NCBI GenBank assembly: GCA_964630925.1
Contig: CAZVZK010000076.1
Coordinates: 1 to 49,979, forward strand
Origin: RGDT01 sp964630925
GTDB lineage: Bacteria > Planctomycetota > Planctomycetia > Gemmatales > Gemmataceae
Length of the DNA stretch: 49,979 nucleotides
Reading direction: 5' to 3'
Within the stretch, counting starts at the first letter, position 1. Each line of letters starts with the position of its first letter. The position numbers and the translations under genes were made by a program. Positions 7,976 through 16,867 of the stretch are shown piece after piece. Below the pieces are notes generated by a model that was not told the DNA's origin, searched no databases, and saw nothing but the letters and a program-made list of their open reading frames with translations.

Positions 7976-10792
7976 ATGCCCCGACGCCGCGGCAGGCACG
8001 CCCGCCTCCTGACCGACTACGAGCGGGCCCTGGCGTCCGGCCTGGGCCACGAGGGGGCCGTCGCGGCCCTGCGGGCCGCCTGGCCGGGCCTCACGCCCCA
8101 GGACGAGCATCTGCTCCGCATGCTGGCGGCGCCGCCGGCCGGCCTGACCACGCCCTTCGTCGGCGCCCCGGCGGACCTCGGCGGCCCGCCGGTGGCGTTG
8201 CCGGGCTACGAGATCCTCGGCGAGCTGGGTCGCGGCGGCATGGGCGTCGTGTACGAGGCGCGGCAGGCGGTGCCGTCACGCCCGGTCGCCCTCAAGATGG
8301 TGTTAGCATCCAGGGCGCTGTCGCCGGACGCCGTCACCCGCTTCCGCCTGGAGGCGCAGGTCCTCGCCGCCTTCGACGACCCGCACATCGTCCCCGTCTA
8401 TGAGGTCGGCGAGCACCGCGGGATGCCCTTCTTCTCGATGAAACTCATCGACGGCGGCCCGCTGGCGGCCTCGCGCCTTCCCGACGGCGGGCGGGGGGCC
8501 GAGGGGCGGCAAAGGGTGGCTGAGGTGCTGGCCAAGGTCGCGCGGGCGGTGCATCACGCGCACGAGCGCGGGGTGCTGCACCGCGACCTGAAGCCGGGCA
8601 ACATCCTCCTCGACGCCCAGGGCGAGCCGCACGTCACCGACTTCGGCCTGGCCCGCGACCAGGCCCGGCCCGGCCCCACCGAGACCGGCCAGCTCCTGGG
8701 CACGCCGGAGTACATGCCGCCCGAGCTGCTCCGCGGCGCCCGCGGCCTCACCGTCGCCGCCGACGTGTGGGCGCTGGGGGTCATCCTGTACGAGATGCTC
8801 GCGGGGCGGACGCCGTTCCGCGGCGCGGGCCTCGAGGCGCTGTTCGCCGAGATCCTGTCGTCCGACCCGCCGCCCCTGCGGACGCTGGCCCCTGACGTGG
8901 GCCGCGACCTGGAGACGGTGTGCCTCAAGTGCCTGGAGAAGGAGCCGGGCCGCCGCTACCCCTCCGCCCTCGCCCTCGCCGAGGACCTGGAGCGCTGGCT
9001 GGCGGGCGAGCCGGTGCTGGCCCGCCCCGTGGGCTGGGCGGAGCACGCGTGGCGCTGGTGCCGGCGCAACGCCCTGGCAGCGTCCCTCCTGGCAGCCGTC
9101 GCCGTCCTCGCCGTCGGCGTGGTCGTGAGTGTCGGGGTGGGGGCGGCGTTCTACCGGCATCAGGCGAAGCTCGCCGGGGACGCCCGCGAGGCCGCGGACG
9201 CCGAGGCCGGACGCGCCGCCGATGCGGAACACGCCGCCCGCGTCGATGCGGGACGCGACGCGCTCGCGCGGGGCAACTGGGACGAGGCGCTCAGGCATTA
9301 CGACATCGCCATCGGGCACGGGCGGGAGGATGTCACGCAGTTAGAGGTCGAACGCCTGCGTTGCTGGTTCACCTACCGTGACCGGCCTCGCCTCGACGCG
9401 GAGCTGAAGCGCCTGGCGTCCGGGCCGCTGACGGCACGGCAGAAGGCGCTGGTCACGCTGCACCGGGGCGACTACCTGATGAGCCGCGCCGATGCTGTCG
9501 CCGAGGCCCGCAGGCTCGTCGCCGAGGCGCTCACGCTGCCGCTGCCGCCGGCGGATGAGGGGTACGCCCGCGGCCTGCTGGCGGACACGGCCGAGGCGGC
9601 GACCCGCCACTTCCGGGCGGCGCTGGCCATCGACAGGTTCCATCACCGGGCGAACGCCGGGCTGGCGTGCGAGCTGCTGATGTCGGGCCGGTTCGAGGAG
9701 GCGCGGCGGGCGGCGGACTTCATGCGGCGCATCTACGCCAGGGACCCCGTGGCCCCGTTCGCGCTGGCGTGGTGCGGGCTGCTGGAGGGCGACATCGCGG
9801 CGAGCCGGAGGCACCGGGCCGATCTGCCGGCGCTGCTCGACGCGGAGCGGCACGCCCAGCTCGAGAAGTTCTTCGCCGCGATGGAGAAGGTGGTGCGCAC
9901 GCTCCTCGACTGGGAGGCGGAGCGGATCGAGGCGCCGGCGGCGATCCTGGCGCTGACGTTCGCCGGGGCGGAGCTGGCGGGCATGAACGCGGCGGCGCTG
10001 GAGCCGGTCGGGTTCGGGTCGCCCAACGTGGCGCGGGTCTTCCGCGCGCTGGACGAGGTCCGGCAGGGGATGGCGTTCCAGGAGCTGGGCTTCCGCGAGC
10101 TGGCGATCGGGCATTTCAAGACCGCGGCCGCCACGCACCCGGAGGGGGCGATCCGGCTCCTGCTGGCGCGGGCGATGGGCGGCCGCGTGCTGGATGCGCA
10201 ACGCAAGGGGCGCCACGAGGAGGTGTTCCGCCACGCCGCCGACGTGCGCGCCGTGGCCTACGAGGCGGCGGCCGCGCCGACGCTGTTCCCCATCTCGCCG
10301 TTCCGCTATCAGGCCCGACTGATGGCCGCCTCGATGGACGCGGTGGAGGGCGATTTCCACCGCTACTTGCTGCTCGGCGCCGTGGGCACGCTGGGCCGGT
10401 TCGCGGCGTCCCCGTCACCGGCGGGGCTGGCGCTCCTGCCGTACTGGAAGACCCGGCCCCTGGACGCGGCGCGTCCGGCGCGATTGGCCGCCGAGTGCCG
10501 GTTGCTGTTGGCCGAGGGGCACCGGCATCCGGGGGCGCGGCGCGAGGGGCTGCCGCTGCTGGCGGAGGCCTTGCCCGCACCGTTCGCACGGGCGATGGCC
10601 CAGGACTGGCTGGCCGACGAGCCGGACGCGGCGGCGGCCTGCGCTCTGCTGGCACGCATCGAGAGGAAGGCGGGCGATCTCACCGCCGCGCTGGCGCACT
10701 GTCGGCGTGGGCTGGCGCGGCACCCGAGGGACAGGGAGCTGCTGCGCATTGAGAAGGAGGTTGCTACAGGGGCGGCACGCAGCGGGCCGTGA
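7976..10792 (+). CDS. Membrane-anchored Ser/Thr protein kinase with TPR-like ectodomain
   Basis: A 938-residue protein with a short N-terminal region, then a complete PknB-type kinase domain at about 79-345. The glycine loop is GELGRGGMGVVYEA (82-95), the ATP lysine is in VALKM (Lys107), the catalytic loop is HRDLKPGN (202-209), the metal site is DFG (222-224) and the activation segment ends in MPPE. One transmembrane helix (about 363-391) separates the cytoplasmic kinase from a large, alanine-rich helical C-terminus with TPR-like pairs (for example GNWDEALRHYDIAI). It follows the sigma factor gene by four bases and is presumably co-transcribed with it. All catalytic residues are intact. Confidence 0.95.
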   Translation: MPRRRGRHARLLTDYERALASGLGHEGAVAALRAAWPGLTPQDEHLLRMLAAPPAGLTTPFVGAPADLGGPPVALPGYEILGELGRGGMGVVYEARQAVPSRPVALKMVLASRALSPDAVTRFRLEAQVLAAFDDPHIVPVYEVGEHRGMPFFSMKLIDGGPLAASRLPDGGRGAEGRQRVAEVLAKVARAVHHAHERGVLHRDLKPGNILLDAQGEPHVTDFGLARDQARPGPTETGQLLGTPEYMPPELLRGARGLTVAADVWALGVILYEMLAGRTPFRGAGLEALFAEILSSDPPPLRTLAPDVGRDLETVCLKCLEKEPGRRYPSALALAEDLERWLAGEPVLARPVGWAEHAWRWCRRNALAASLLAAVAVLAVGVVVSVGVGAAFYRHQAKLAGDAREAADAEAGRAADAEHAARVDAGRDALARGNWDEALRHYDIAIGHGREDVTQLEVERLRCWFTYRDRPRLDAELKRLASGPLTARQKALVTLHRGDYLMSRADAVAEARRLVAEALTLPLPPADEGYARGLLADTAEAATRHFRAALAIDRFHHRANAGLACELLMSGRFEEARRAADFMRRIYARDPVAPFALAWCGLLEGDIAASRRHRADLPALLDAERHAQLEKFFAAMEKVVRTLLDWEAERIEAPAAILALTFAGAELAGMNAAALEPVGFGSPNVARVFRALDEVRQGMAFQELGFRELAIGHFKTAAATHPEGAIRLLLARAMGGRVLDAQRKGRHEEVFRHAADVRAVAYEAAAAPTLFPISPFRYQARLMAASMDAVEGDFHRYLLLGAVGTLGRFAASPSPAGLALLPYWKTRPLDAARPARLAAECRLLLAEGHRHPGARREGLPLLAEALPAPFARAMAQDWLADEPDAAAACALLARIERKAGDLTAALAHCRRGLARHPRDRELLRIEKEVATGAARSGP

Positions 10793-10811
10793 AGCGGGCC
10801 GACAAACGGCG

Positions 10812-10846
10812 GAGGGCCGCGCCACCTGATCGGCGGCGCGGCCCTC
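10812..10846. terminator. Bidirectional terminator-like hairpin
   Basis: A perfect 12-bp stem (GAGGGCCGCGCC pairing with GGCGCGGCCCTC) with an 11-base loop lies between the convergent kinase gene and the small membrane-peptide gene. There is no strong T-run on either side. The position between two gene ends and the stem strength are the evidence. Confidence 0.6.
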
Positions 10847-10866
10847 GTTGGTATCTCGGCGGCGTG

Positions 10867-10965
10867 TCAGCGGCCCACGCCGAGCAGGTAGAGGATGACG
10901 AGGAGGAACGCGGGTACGCCCATGAGCCAGGCGATGATGAAGCCGACGGCGGAGGTGCGGTCCAT
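10867..10965 (-). CDS. 32-residue single-helix membrane peptide
   Basis: A very short gene encoding a peptide that starts MDRTSAVGF and continues as one hydrophobic helix (roughly residues 7-29), ending LGVGR. The initiation signal is strong: AAGGGG lies seven bases before the ATG. It is followed by the terminator-like hairpin. Small membrane peptides of this style are common in planctomycetes and proteobacteria; no function can be assigned. It is the 3'-most gene of a leftward pair with the four-helix membrane protein upstream. Confidence 0.62.
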   Translation of the reverse strand: MDRTSAVGFIIAWLMGVPAFLLVILYLLGVGR

Positions 10966-11005
10966 GTGAATGCCCCTTATCGGAATGAGGTTGATGATCC
11001 GTGTT

Positions 11006-11716
11006 TCAGATGCGTTCGGGCTGGCCGGGTGCGGGCAGGCTGCTCCGCCGGTAGGTCGGCGTCATGGGCTCGCCGGAGGCCATCCAGCCGCCGACGACGG
11101 AGCCCATCAGGCCGAGCAGCAGGGCGGTGAGGGTGCCGAGGGCGGCGTTGCGGGCGGCCCTGGGGGCGTCCTCCCGCCACGACTTCGCCTTCGTGCGGTA
11201 GGCCTCCATCTCGCGGCGGTAGGCCTCGCGATCCGACTCGGAGGCGGCGGGGTCGAGGACGTCGGGACGGCCCGGGACCTCGGCGGCGCTGGCCCAGACG
11301 GGCCTGCCGGCGGCCCCGCCGTACCACGCGCCGAGGTAGCTGCCGGCGCCGAGGCCGGCCAGGACGACGAGGAGCGGCAGGGCGGTCAGCCAGGAGATGG
11401 CCCCGTGGAGCATGGCGGGCTCGGCGTGCTCGATGCCGGCCACCTTGCCGGCGGCCCAGCCGGCGATGACGAACGCGAGGAAGGCGCTGAAGACGGCGAA
11501 GGCGAGGGCGCCGAGGCCGATCTTGCGCAGGTCGACGATGCGTCCGTCGGCGTCGGCGACCTGCACCTGCGCCCCGATGGCGGCGCCGATGAGGCCGAAC
11601 ACCAGCACGGCGGCGACGGCGGCCAACGCCCCGACCCAGACCGCGCTCCAGTTGACGGGCCATTCGACCCATTTCGTGCGGGTATCCCCGCCTGCAATCA
11701 CGACACCTGTACTCAT
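11006..11716 (-). CDS. Four-helix membrane protein, unknown function
   Basis: A 236-residue protein with about four transmembrane helices (25-50, 66-90, 105-130, 190-212), all rich in Ala and Gly. A hydrophilic stretch at about 150-185 is rich in Arg and Glu. The N-terminal pattern (WPVNWSAVWVGALAAVAAVL) resembles a widespread family of small bacterial membrane proteins without known role. The ATG has a strong GGGGAGG ribosome site seven bases upstream. It lies just upstream of the 32-residue membrane peptide, and the two may be co-expressed. Confidence 0.78.
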   Translation of the reverse strand: MSTGVVIAGGDTRTKWVEWPVNWSAVWVGALAAVAAVLVFGLIGAAIGAQVQVADADGRIVDLRKIGLGALAFAVFSAFLAFVIAGWAAGKVAGIEHAEPAMLHGAISWLTALPLLVVLAGLGAGSYLGAWYGGAAGRPVWASAAEVPGRPDVLDPAASESDREAYRREMEAYRTKAKSWREDAPRAARNAALGTLTALLLGLMGSVVGGWMASGEPMTPTYRRSSLPAPGQPERI

Positions 11717-11790
11717 TGGTAACCTCCCCGGTTGCTATCCCGTGGAGGCCATCAGCAATTCGGATGCCAATGTGAGGAAGCCGCCCGGCG

Positions 11791-12222
11791 TCACGCCATC
11801 GCCCGATGCTCCTTGAGGAGGCAGCGGTCCATCACCACCGAGAGGCCGGCGGCGCGGGCCGTGTCGGCGGCGGCGTTGTGGACGACGCCCTCCTGCATCC
11901 ACACCGCCTTCGCCCCGGCGGCGATGGCCTCACCGACGATCTCGGGGACGGCGTCGGGCTTGCGGAAGATGTCCACGATGTCGATCTTCTCGGGCACGTC
12001 CTTGAGGGAGGCGTACGCCTTCTCGCCGAGGGCCTCCTTGATGGCGGGGTTGACGGGGATGATGCGGTAGCCGGCGCGTTGCATGTACTCGGCGACGTGG
12101 TGGCTTGGGCGGTCCGGCTTGTCGGACAGGCCGACGACGGCGATCACCTTGGAGTCGCGGAGGATGCGGCGCACCTCCTCGGGGGAGGCGTTCTCCAGGG
12201 GCATCTCGCAGAAGTCAGGCAT
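11791..12222 (-). CDS. CoA-binding domain protein (YccU family)
   Basis: A 143-residue Rossmann-fold protein of the CoA_binding family. The motif VIAVVGLSDKPDRPSHHVA (27-45) is the nucleotide loop, followed by AGYRIIPVNP and the C-terminal VWMQEGVVHNAAA and LSVVMDRC blocks that define the YccU-type family. It has the usual full length for stand-alone members. GAGGAG lies seven bases before the ATG at 12222. The biochemical role of the family is not settled; CoA binding is the family annotation. It is the last gene of a leftward pair with the HExxH protein, separated from it by a repeat-derived spacer. Confidence 0.9.
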   Translation of the reverse strand: MPDFCEMPLENASPEEVRRILRDSKVIAVVGLSDKPDRPSHHVAEYMQRAGYRIIPVNPAIKEALGEKAYASLKDVPEKIDIVDIFRKPDAVPEIVGEAIAAGAKAVWMQEGVVHNAAADTARAAGLSVVMDRCLLKEHRAMA

Positions 12223-12269
12223 GCTCTTCTCCTCGGCGGCAGTCAGGTGGTCCGACGGGAGGGCGAGGC

Positions 12270-12368
12270 GGGCGAGGCTCCTGCCGAGCCGATCGATGAT
12301 CGAAGCATCCGCATTACAAGCCGGATCGGCTGCGGCGTGTGTCGATCGGCTCGGCAGGAGCCTCGCCC
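12270..12368. repeat. Inverted pair of the planctomycete EGEAPAEP repeat
   Basis: Two 27-bp arms at 12270-12296 and 12342-12368 are perfect reverse complements around a 45-base centre. The arm sequence (GGGCGAGGCTCCTGCCGAGC and following bases) is the repeat whose translation appears as EGEAPAEP or GRARLLPS in many planctomycete hypothetical proteins. The right arm overlaps the 3' end of the HExxH protein gene and supplies its last residues. Confidence 0.8.
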
Positions 12369-13072
12369 TCCCATTCCGGCAGCAGGCGTGGCCTGGGGAC
12401 CGTCGCGCCCAGGACGGCGCCGTGGCGGGCGACGAGCTGGGCGAAGCCCAGACGCAGCCAGCCGTGCAGGCTGTGGGCCGGGCCGCCGGCGAGGTACGCC
12501 CGCGCCAGGGCCGCCATGTGGGCATCATACGCCCGCTTGCTGTGCGAGTGCAGGGGGCAGCGCCCCTCCATCCGCCTCAGGTCGCCCTCGAACGACGGCC
12601 CGATGTGGTACAGCTCGTGGAAGACGGTGATCAGCTTCTCGTCGTAGCCCTGATCGAGGAAGCGCGGCAGGCAGAACGACAGCAGATAGAGCATGTCGCG
12701 CCCGCCGACGCGGTAGCGCTGCACGCGGTACGCCTTGCCGCCCCGCCGCGCCACCTCCGCGCCGCCGCGGAACCGCAGCGGGGTCAGACGCGCCTGCAAG
12801 CCGTGGTGGGTTGTGCCACGCGCCTGCGTGACGGAGAGCAGGAGGCGGGACGTGTCGACGTGCGCCAGCTCGGGGCAGCGGGCGGCGATGTCAACGCACA
12901 GGCGGCGGGCGTGGGCGCAGAAGTCGAACGCCACGCCCGGCGTGCCGGAGTCGATCCACGAGGGCACGTCGGCGGCCGGCGCCGCGACGCCGGCGGGCCG
13001 GCGGACGGGGCGGGCCGGCGGGCCGGCGGGGTACTCGTAGGCGAGGGGCCAGAGCGTGGCCGTGCGTGGCAT
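12314..13072 (-). CDS. Putative zinc metallopeptidase-like protein with repeat-derived C-terminus
   Basis: A 252-residue protein. Residues 152-156 are HELYH inside TVFHELYHIGPSFEGDLRRM, an HExxH zinc-protease signature, and HSHSKRAYDAHM about 25 residues later may supply a further ligand. The middle contains a beta-rich segment (KAYRVQRYRVGGRDMLYLLS). It resembles the putative metallopeptidase domains of phage and planctomycete proteins; activity is not proven. A GGAGG box lies eight bases before the ATG. The last 20 or so residues (EWEGEAPAEPIDTRR) are encoded by the dispersed repeat, so the original C-terminus was probably replaced when the repeat inserted. Confidence 0.72.
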   Translation of the reverse strand: MPRTATLWPLAYEYPAGPPARPVRRPAGVAAPAADVPSWIDSGTPGVAFDFCAHARRLCVDIAARCPELAHVDTSRLLLSVTQARGTTHHGLQARLTPLRFRGGAEVARRGGKAYRVQRYRVGGRDMLYLLSFCLPRFLDQGYDEKLITVFHELYHIGPSFEGDLRRMEGRCPLHSHSKRAYDAHMAALARAYLAGGPAHSLHGWLRLGFAQLVARHGAVLGATVPRPRLLPEWEGEAPAEPIDTRRSRSGL

Positions 13073-13386
13073 CTTCGATCCTCCGTGGGGCCGTCCCCCT
13101 ATCCTGCCTGATACTTACCGCATTGCCAGCAAATTCCGCCAGCCCACCCGGCCGATCTTCCCAGGAGGCTCAAGTCGGGGCGGCGGCCGGCCGACAGGGG
13201 GTGAGCGTGCCGGACGGGGCAAGGGGCTCCGCCCTGCGACGCGATGGAGGCGACCCGGCACCGCGCCCGCCCGGCATTCCCGGCCCTGTCCACATTTCCG
13301 TCACATTCCGCCTGGCCGCCCGGCCGATAGAGAATGGGGCCCCCGGAGGGGTGGGGCGAGGGGAAGATCCTGGGGCGAGGACGACC
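13073..13386. other. Intergenic region between divergent genes
   Basis: These 314 bases separate the HExxH protein gene (leftward) from the small lipoprotein gene (rightward), so promoters for both should lie here. I found no convincing -35/-10 pair, operator palindrome or small gene. A partial frame in the right half lacks a ribosome site. Confidence 0.5.
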
Positions 13387-13683
13387 ATGAACATTCGGCG
13401 TTGGGGGGGCACGCTCCTGGCCGGGCTGGGGGTGGCGCTGACGGCGCTGTCGGGGTGCCAGACGTGGAAGGACGGGATGACGCTGCCGTCGCCGGCCTAC
13501 CTGGAACACCCGCCGCAGTACTTCGCGCCGTCGCCGGCCTTCCCGCTCACCAGGGAGCTGGCGGCCCAGGAGCGTGCGGCGGCCGCGGCGATGGGCGACG
13601 TGGGCGGCCCGGCGCCGCTGCCTGAGGCGGTGCCCGGCCCCGGCGGTGGCGGTGGCCGCGTCATCCCGCCTCCGCCCGGCTGA
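13387..13683 (+). CDS. Small lipoprotein, planctomycete type
   Basis: A 98-residue protein with a lipoprotein signal: a basic start (MNIRRW), a hydrophobic core and the lipobox LSGC at 21-24, so Cys24 would be lipidated after cleavage. The mature part is rich in Pro, Ala and Gly and contains YLEHPPQYFAPSPAFPLTRE, a stretch I associate with small conserved planctomycete proteins. The tail is PGGGGGRVIPPPPG. GAGGAC precedes the ATG by six bases. No function is known. It ends in a strong hairpin shared with the convergent gene. Confidence 0.75.
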   Translation: MNIRRWGGTLLAGLGVALTALSGCQTWKDGMTLPSPAYLEHPPQYFAPSPAFPLTRELAAQERAAAAAMGDVGGPAPLPEAVPGPGGGGGRVIPPPPG

Positions 13684-13695
13684 TGCGAGCGACAA

Positions 13696-13730
13696 GAGGA
13701 CGCGCCACGGAGCCACCGTGCCGCGTCCTC
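13696..13730. terminator. Bidirectional terminator hairpin
   Basis: A 15-bp stem with one mismatch (GAGGACGCGCCACGG against CCGTGCCGCGTCCTC) and a five-base loop sits between the convergent lipoprotein gene and the large coiled-coil protein gene. No T-run of note follows on the + strand except CGCTTCACTTTTT further on. Confidence 0.7.
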
Positions 13731-13735
13731 GCGCT

Positions 13736-15568
13736 TCACTTTTTCGAGGCGACGGCCTCGGCACGCTGGACCAGGGGCTGTAGCTCGGCGCTCAGCTCCT
13801 TGATCAGGTCCGCCGCCGTGTCGTCGCCGGGGTTGACGCCCGGCTTCAGCTCCTTCGCCTCCTGCAACAGCCTGTCGGCGTGCTTCAGGGTGGCGTTACG
13901 GAACTTGATCGCGCCGAAGGCGTCCGACAGGGTCTCGCAGGTCTCCACCGCGATCCTGGCGTTCGCGAGTTGATCCTTCATCTTGTTCGTCGGTAGCGCC
14001 GGCCATGTCTCGTAAATGAACTTGCGCACTGTGGCATGCTCCGGGGTCTTCGTCCGCCAATGCTCCTCCAGGTCGGCGATGCGTGCCTTCACCTCGTCCT
14101 TGTACTTCTCCGGGGCCGCCTTGTAGATGGCCAGGGCCTGGCCCAGCTCGGCCTGCTTCTCCAGGGCCTCCGCCTGGCTCTTCTTGCGCAGCCACTCCTT
14201 CCTCTCCGGGCTGCCCGCGTCCTTCTCGATCTCCTCCAGCTTGGTGACCACCGTCGTCAGCTCCAGCTCGCCGGCGCGCAGCTGCTTCAGGCGGTCGTCC
14301 AGCAGCTTCATCTCCGCGGGCGTGATCTTCGCGGCGGTGAAGGCGGCCAGGCCCTCGTCGCGCTTCCGCGTCAGACGCTCGTGGTCGTCCTGGCCGCGTT
14401 TGAGCGTGGCCTTGATGCGGAGGATGGCCGCCCCACGCAGCTTCGGGTCGGCCGTCAGCTTGTTCACGTCCTCGAACATGACGGCCTGCACGAGGAGGGC
14501 GTCGAGGACCTCGGCACGCAGGTCGAGGAACGCCTGCCGGCCGCCCCCGTCCTCCTTCCCCCTGGGCACCGGGATGATGTTGATGCGCCCGTCGAGGACC
14601 GGCACGGGGACGCGGACGCGGACCTCGGTGCCGGCCAGGACCGTGACGAAGGCGATGCGCTCGAACGACGTCTTGGCGAGGCGTCCGGTGTCGATCTCGC
14701 GGTCGCGGGTGCTGGTGGCGGCCTGCGCCGGGCCGTCGAAGCTGAGCGCGCGGATCTGCACCGACATGGGCACGTCGAGCGGCTTCGGGCCGGCGGGCGT
14801 GTCCTGCATCAGACGCAGACGCACCGGGCCGGGGCGGGTGGCCAGGCGCACCGCCCGCATCCCGGCCCACGGGCCGAGGCCGGCGAGCTGGTAGCGGCTC
14901 CACACGCGGCAGGTGACGGCGCCGTCGGCCGGGTCCGCCGTCGCCTGCAAGAGGGTGAAGGGGACGGGCCTGCCGGCGGCGTCGCCGGCGACGCGGACGG
15001 CGGCGAACACGTCGTCCTTCTTCACCCACCGCGCCAGGTCGGTGCCGAGGGTGCCGCCCTTGAGGTCGACCTTGACCTGCCCGCCGCCGTCGGGGTCGCC
15101 GGACACGTCGCCTTGCAGCGCCAGGTCGCGTTCGACGAGGAGGGTGGCGAGGCGTGCGACGAACGCCCGGTCGGGCGTGCGGTCCTTGCGCGTCACCGGG
15201 CCGGGCAGGCCCGTCAGGCCGTCGTGCATGCCCGACTCGATCTCGTAGTCCGAGCCGGAGAAGCCGACGAGGACGAAGTGGGTCTGGAAGTCGTCGCGGC
15301 CACGGTGCCCGCCGAGGCCCCTGTCGAGGCCGCGCTCGCGGATGCCGGCGAGCAAGGGGTGATCGGGGGCCGCGGAGACGCGGGCGAGTTTGCCGAGGGC
15401 CGCCTGGAGGCCGTCGCGGATCTCGCGTGTGACCTGATCGCGGAACACGTCGGTGAGGAGCCGGTGCCGCTGGAACGCCACCACGAGTTTGATCTTGTAC
15501 GGCGTGGCGTCGCCGGCGTGGGCCGCCGGGGCGAGCAGCGCGAGCGTCAGCAGGGGGAGGCGCATCAT
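13736..15568 (-). CDS. Large exported protein with coiled-coil C-terminus, unknown function
   Basis: A 610-residue protein with a signal peptide (MMRLPLLTLALLAPAAHA). The N-terminal two thirds are beta-rich and show no motif I recognise. From about residue 390 it becomes a long charged helix series (LKRGQDDHERLTRKRDEGLA, LLDDRLKQLRAGELELTTVV, RKEWLRKKSQAEALEKQAEL) consistent with coiled coil. Its start overlaps the aroA stop as ATGATG, which implies translational coupling. Nothing links its function to the shikimate pathway; it is probably a periplasmic or envelope structural protein, by inference. Confidence 0.75.
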   Translation of the reverse strand: MMRLPLLTLALLAPAAHAGDATPYKIKLVVAFQRHRLLTDVFRDQVTREIRDGLQAALGKLARVSAAPDHPLLAGIRERGLDRGLGGHRGRDDFQTHFVLVGFSGSDYEIESGMHDGLTGLPGPVTRKDRTPDRAFVARLATLLVERDLALQGDVSGDPDGGGQVKVDLKGGTLGTDLARWVKKDDVFAAVRVAGDAAGRPVPFTLLQATADPADGAVTCRVWSRYQLAGLGPWAGMRAVRLATRPGPVRLRLMQDTPAGPKPLDVPMSVQIRALSFDGPAQAATSTRDREIDTGRLAKTSFERIAFVTVLAGTEVRVRVPVPVLDGRINIIPVPRGKEDGGGRQAFLDLRAEVLDALLVQAVMFEDVNKLTADPKLRGAAILRIKATLKRGQDDHERLTRKRDEGLAAFTAAKITPAEMKLLDDRLKQLRAGELELTTVVTKLEEIEKDAGSPERKEWLRKKSQAEALEKQAELGQALAIYKAAPEKYKDEVKARIADLEEHWRTKTPEHATVRKFIYETWPALPTNKMKDQLANARIAVETCETLSDAFGAIKFRNATLKHADRLLQEAKELKPGVNPGDDTAADLIKELSAELQPLVQRAEAVASKK

Positions 15569-16848
15569 GACGTGGTGCCTCGGCGGAGGGATTCGAGGTC
15601 GGTGAAGAAGCCGGGATAGGTCTTGGCGACGCAGCCGGGGTTCTTGATGACGACGCCCGGCACGCGCAGGCCGACGAGCGCCAGGCTCATGGCCATCCGA
15701 TGGTCATCATAAGTCTCGATCACCGCGCCGTGCAAGGGCCGGGGGTGGATCGTCAGGCCGTCGGGCCTCTCATCGACGCCGGCCCCCAGGCGGCGCAGCT
15801 CCGCGGCGAGGGCGGCGAGGCGGTCGGTCTCCTTGTGGCGGACGTGGGCGACGTTGCGGATGGTCGTCGGCCCGTCGGCGAAGAGGGCCACGGCGGCCAG
15901 CGTCATCACGGTGTCGCTGATGGCGTTCATGTCGATGTCGATGCCGCGCAGCGGCCGGCCCTCGACGGCGAGATGGCCGGGGTGGCGTTCGACGTGGCAG
16001 CCCATCGCCTCCAGGGCGTCGATGAACCTCACGTCGCCCTGGAGCGATCCCATGCCCAGGCCGCGGACCGTGACACGTCCGCCGGCAATGGCCGGGGCGG
16101 CGAGGAAGTAGCTGGCGGCGGAGGCGTCGGGCTCGATGGCGTAGGCGTCGCCGGGGAGCGAGCCCTCCTGCGGGGCGGGGACGTGGAAGACGTTCGGCGA
16201 GGGCTCCTCGACGCGCAGGCCGAATTGCCGCAGCATCGCCAGGGTCATGTCGATGTAGGGCCGTGAGACGAGCGGCCCTTCGACGCGGAGGGTCGTGGCG
16301 GCCGGCGCGAACGGGGCGGCCATGAGCAGGCCGCTGAGGAACTGGCTGGACGCCCCGCCCCGGACGGGCACGTCGCCGCCGCGCCAGCCGCCGCCTTCGA
16401 CGGTGACCGGCGGGAAGCCATCGACCCCGTGCGCCTCGACGCCGAGGGCCTTGAGGGCGTCGAGGAGGTCGGCGATGGGGCGTTCGCGCATGCGTGGGAC
16501 GCCGTCGAGTCGGAAGGTGCCGCGGCCGAGCGCGACGAGGGCGGTGAGGAAGCGCATCGTCGTGCCGGAGTTGCCGACGGAGAGGTCGGCCGAGCAATGG
16601 GGGAGGGCCGGGGCGCCGACATCCCGGTAGACCTCCAGGCCGCGCCCGTTCGGCCAGAAGCCATACCCGAGGGTGCGCAGGGCCTCGATCATGACCCGCG
16701 TGTCGTCGCTGAGGAGCCAGCCGGTGAGGGTGATGGGCCGGCGGGCGCACAGGGCGGCGAGGGGGAGGGCGCGGTTGGTGATGCTCTTCGACCCCGGCGG
16801 CGTGATGTCGCCGTGGAGGGGGTGTGTGAGCGGCTGGATGGGGAGCAT
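15565..16848 (-). CDS. aroA: 3-phosphoshikimate 1-carboxyvinyltransferase (EPSP synthase)
   Basis: A 427-residue cytoplasmic enzyme of the shikimate pathway. It transfers the enolpyruvyl group of PEP to shikimate 3-phosphate. Family motifs are complete: PGSKSITNRAL (18-28) with Lys21, Ser22 and Arg26 in the substrate site; GNSGTTMRF (92-100); the SQFLSGLL segment; and the C-terminal RHKETDRL with YDDHRMAMS. Length is standard. The gene is followed by an overlapping exported-protein gene and preceded by a VapBC pair 19 bases upstream. No other shikimate gene is nearby. Confidence 0.97.
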   Translation of the reverse strand: MLPIQPLTHPLHGDITPPGSKSITNRALPLAALCARRPITLTGWLLSDDTRVMIEALRTLGYGFWPNGRGLEVYRDVGAPALPHCSADLSVGNSGTTMRFLTALVALGRGTFRLDGVPRMRERPIADLLDALKALGVEAHGVDGFPPVTVEGGGWRGGDVPVRGGASSQFLSGLLMAAPFAPAATTLRVEGPLVSRPYIDMTLAMLRQFGLRVEEPSPNVFHVPAPQEGSLPGDAYAIEPDASAASYFLAAPAIAGGRVTVRGLGMGSLQGDVRFIDALEAMGCHVERHPGHLAVEGRPLRGIDIDMNAISDTVMTLAAVALFADGPTTIRNVAHVRHKETDRLAALAAELRRLGAGVDERPDGLTIHPRPLHGAVIETYDDHRMAMSLALVGLRVPGVVIKNPGCVAKTYPGFFTDLESLRRGTTS

Positions 16849-16867
16849 CAGCTCACCCCCTTGGTAT

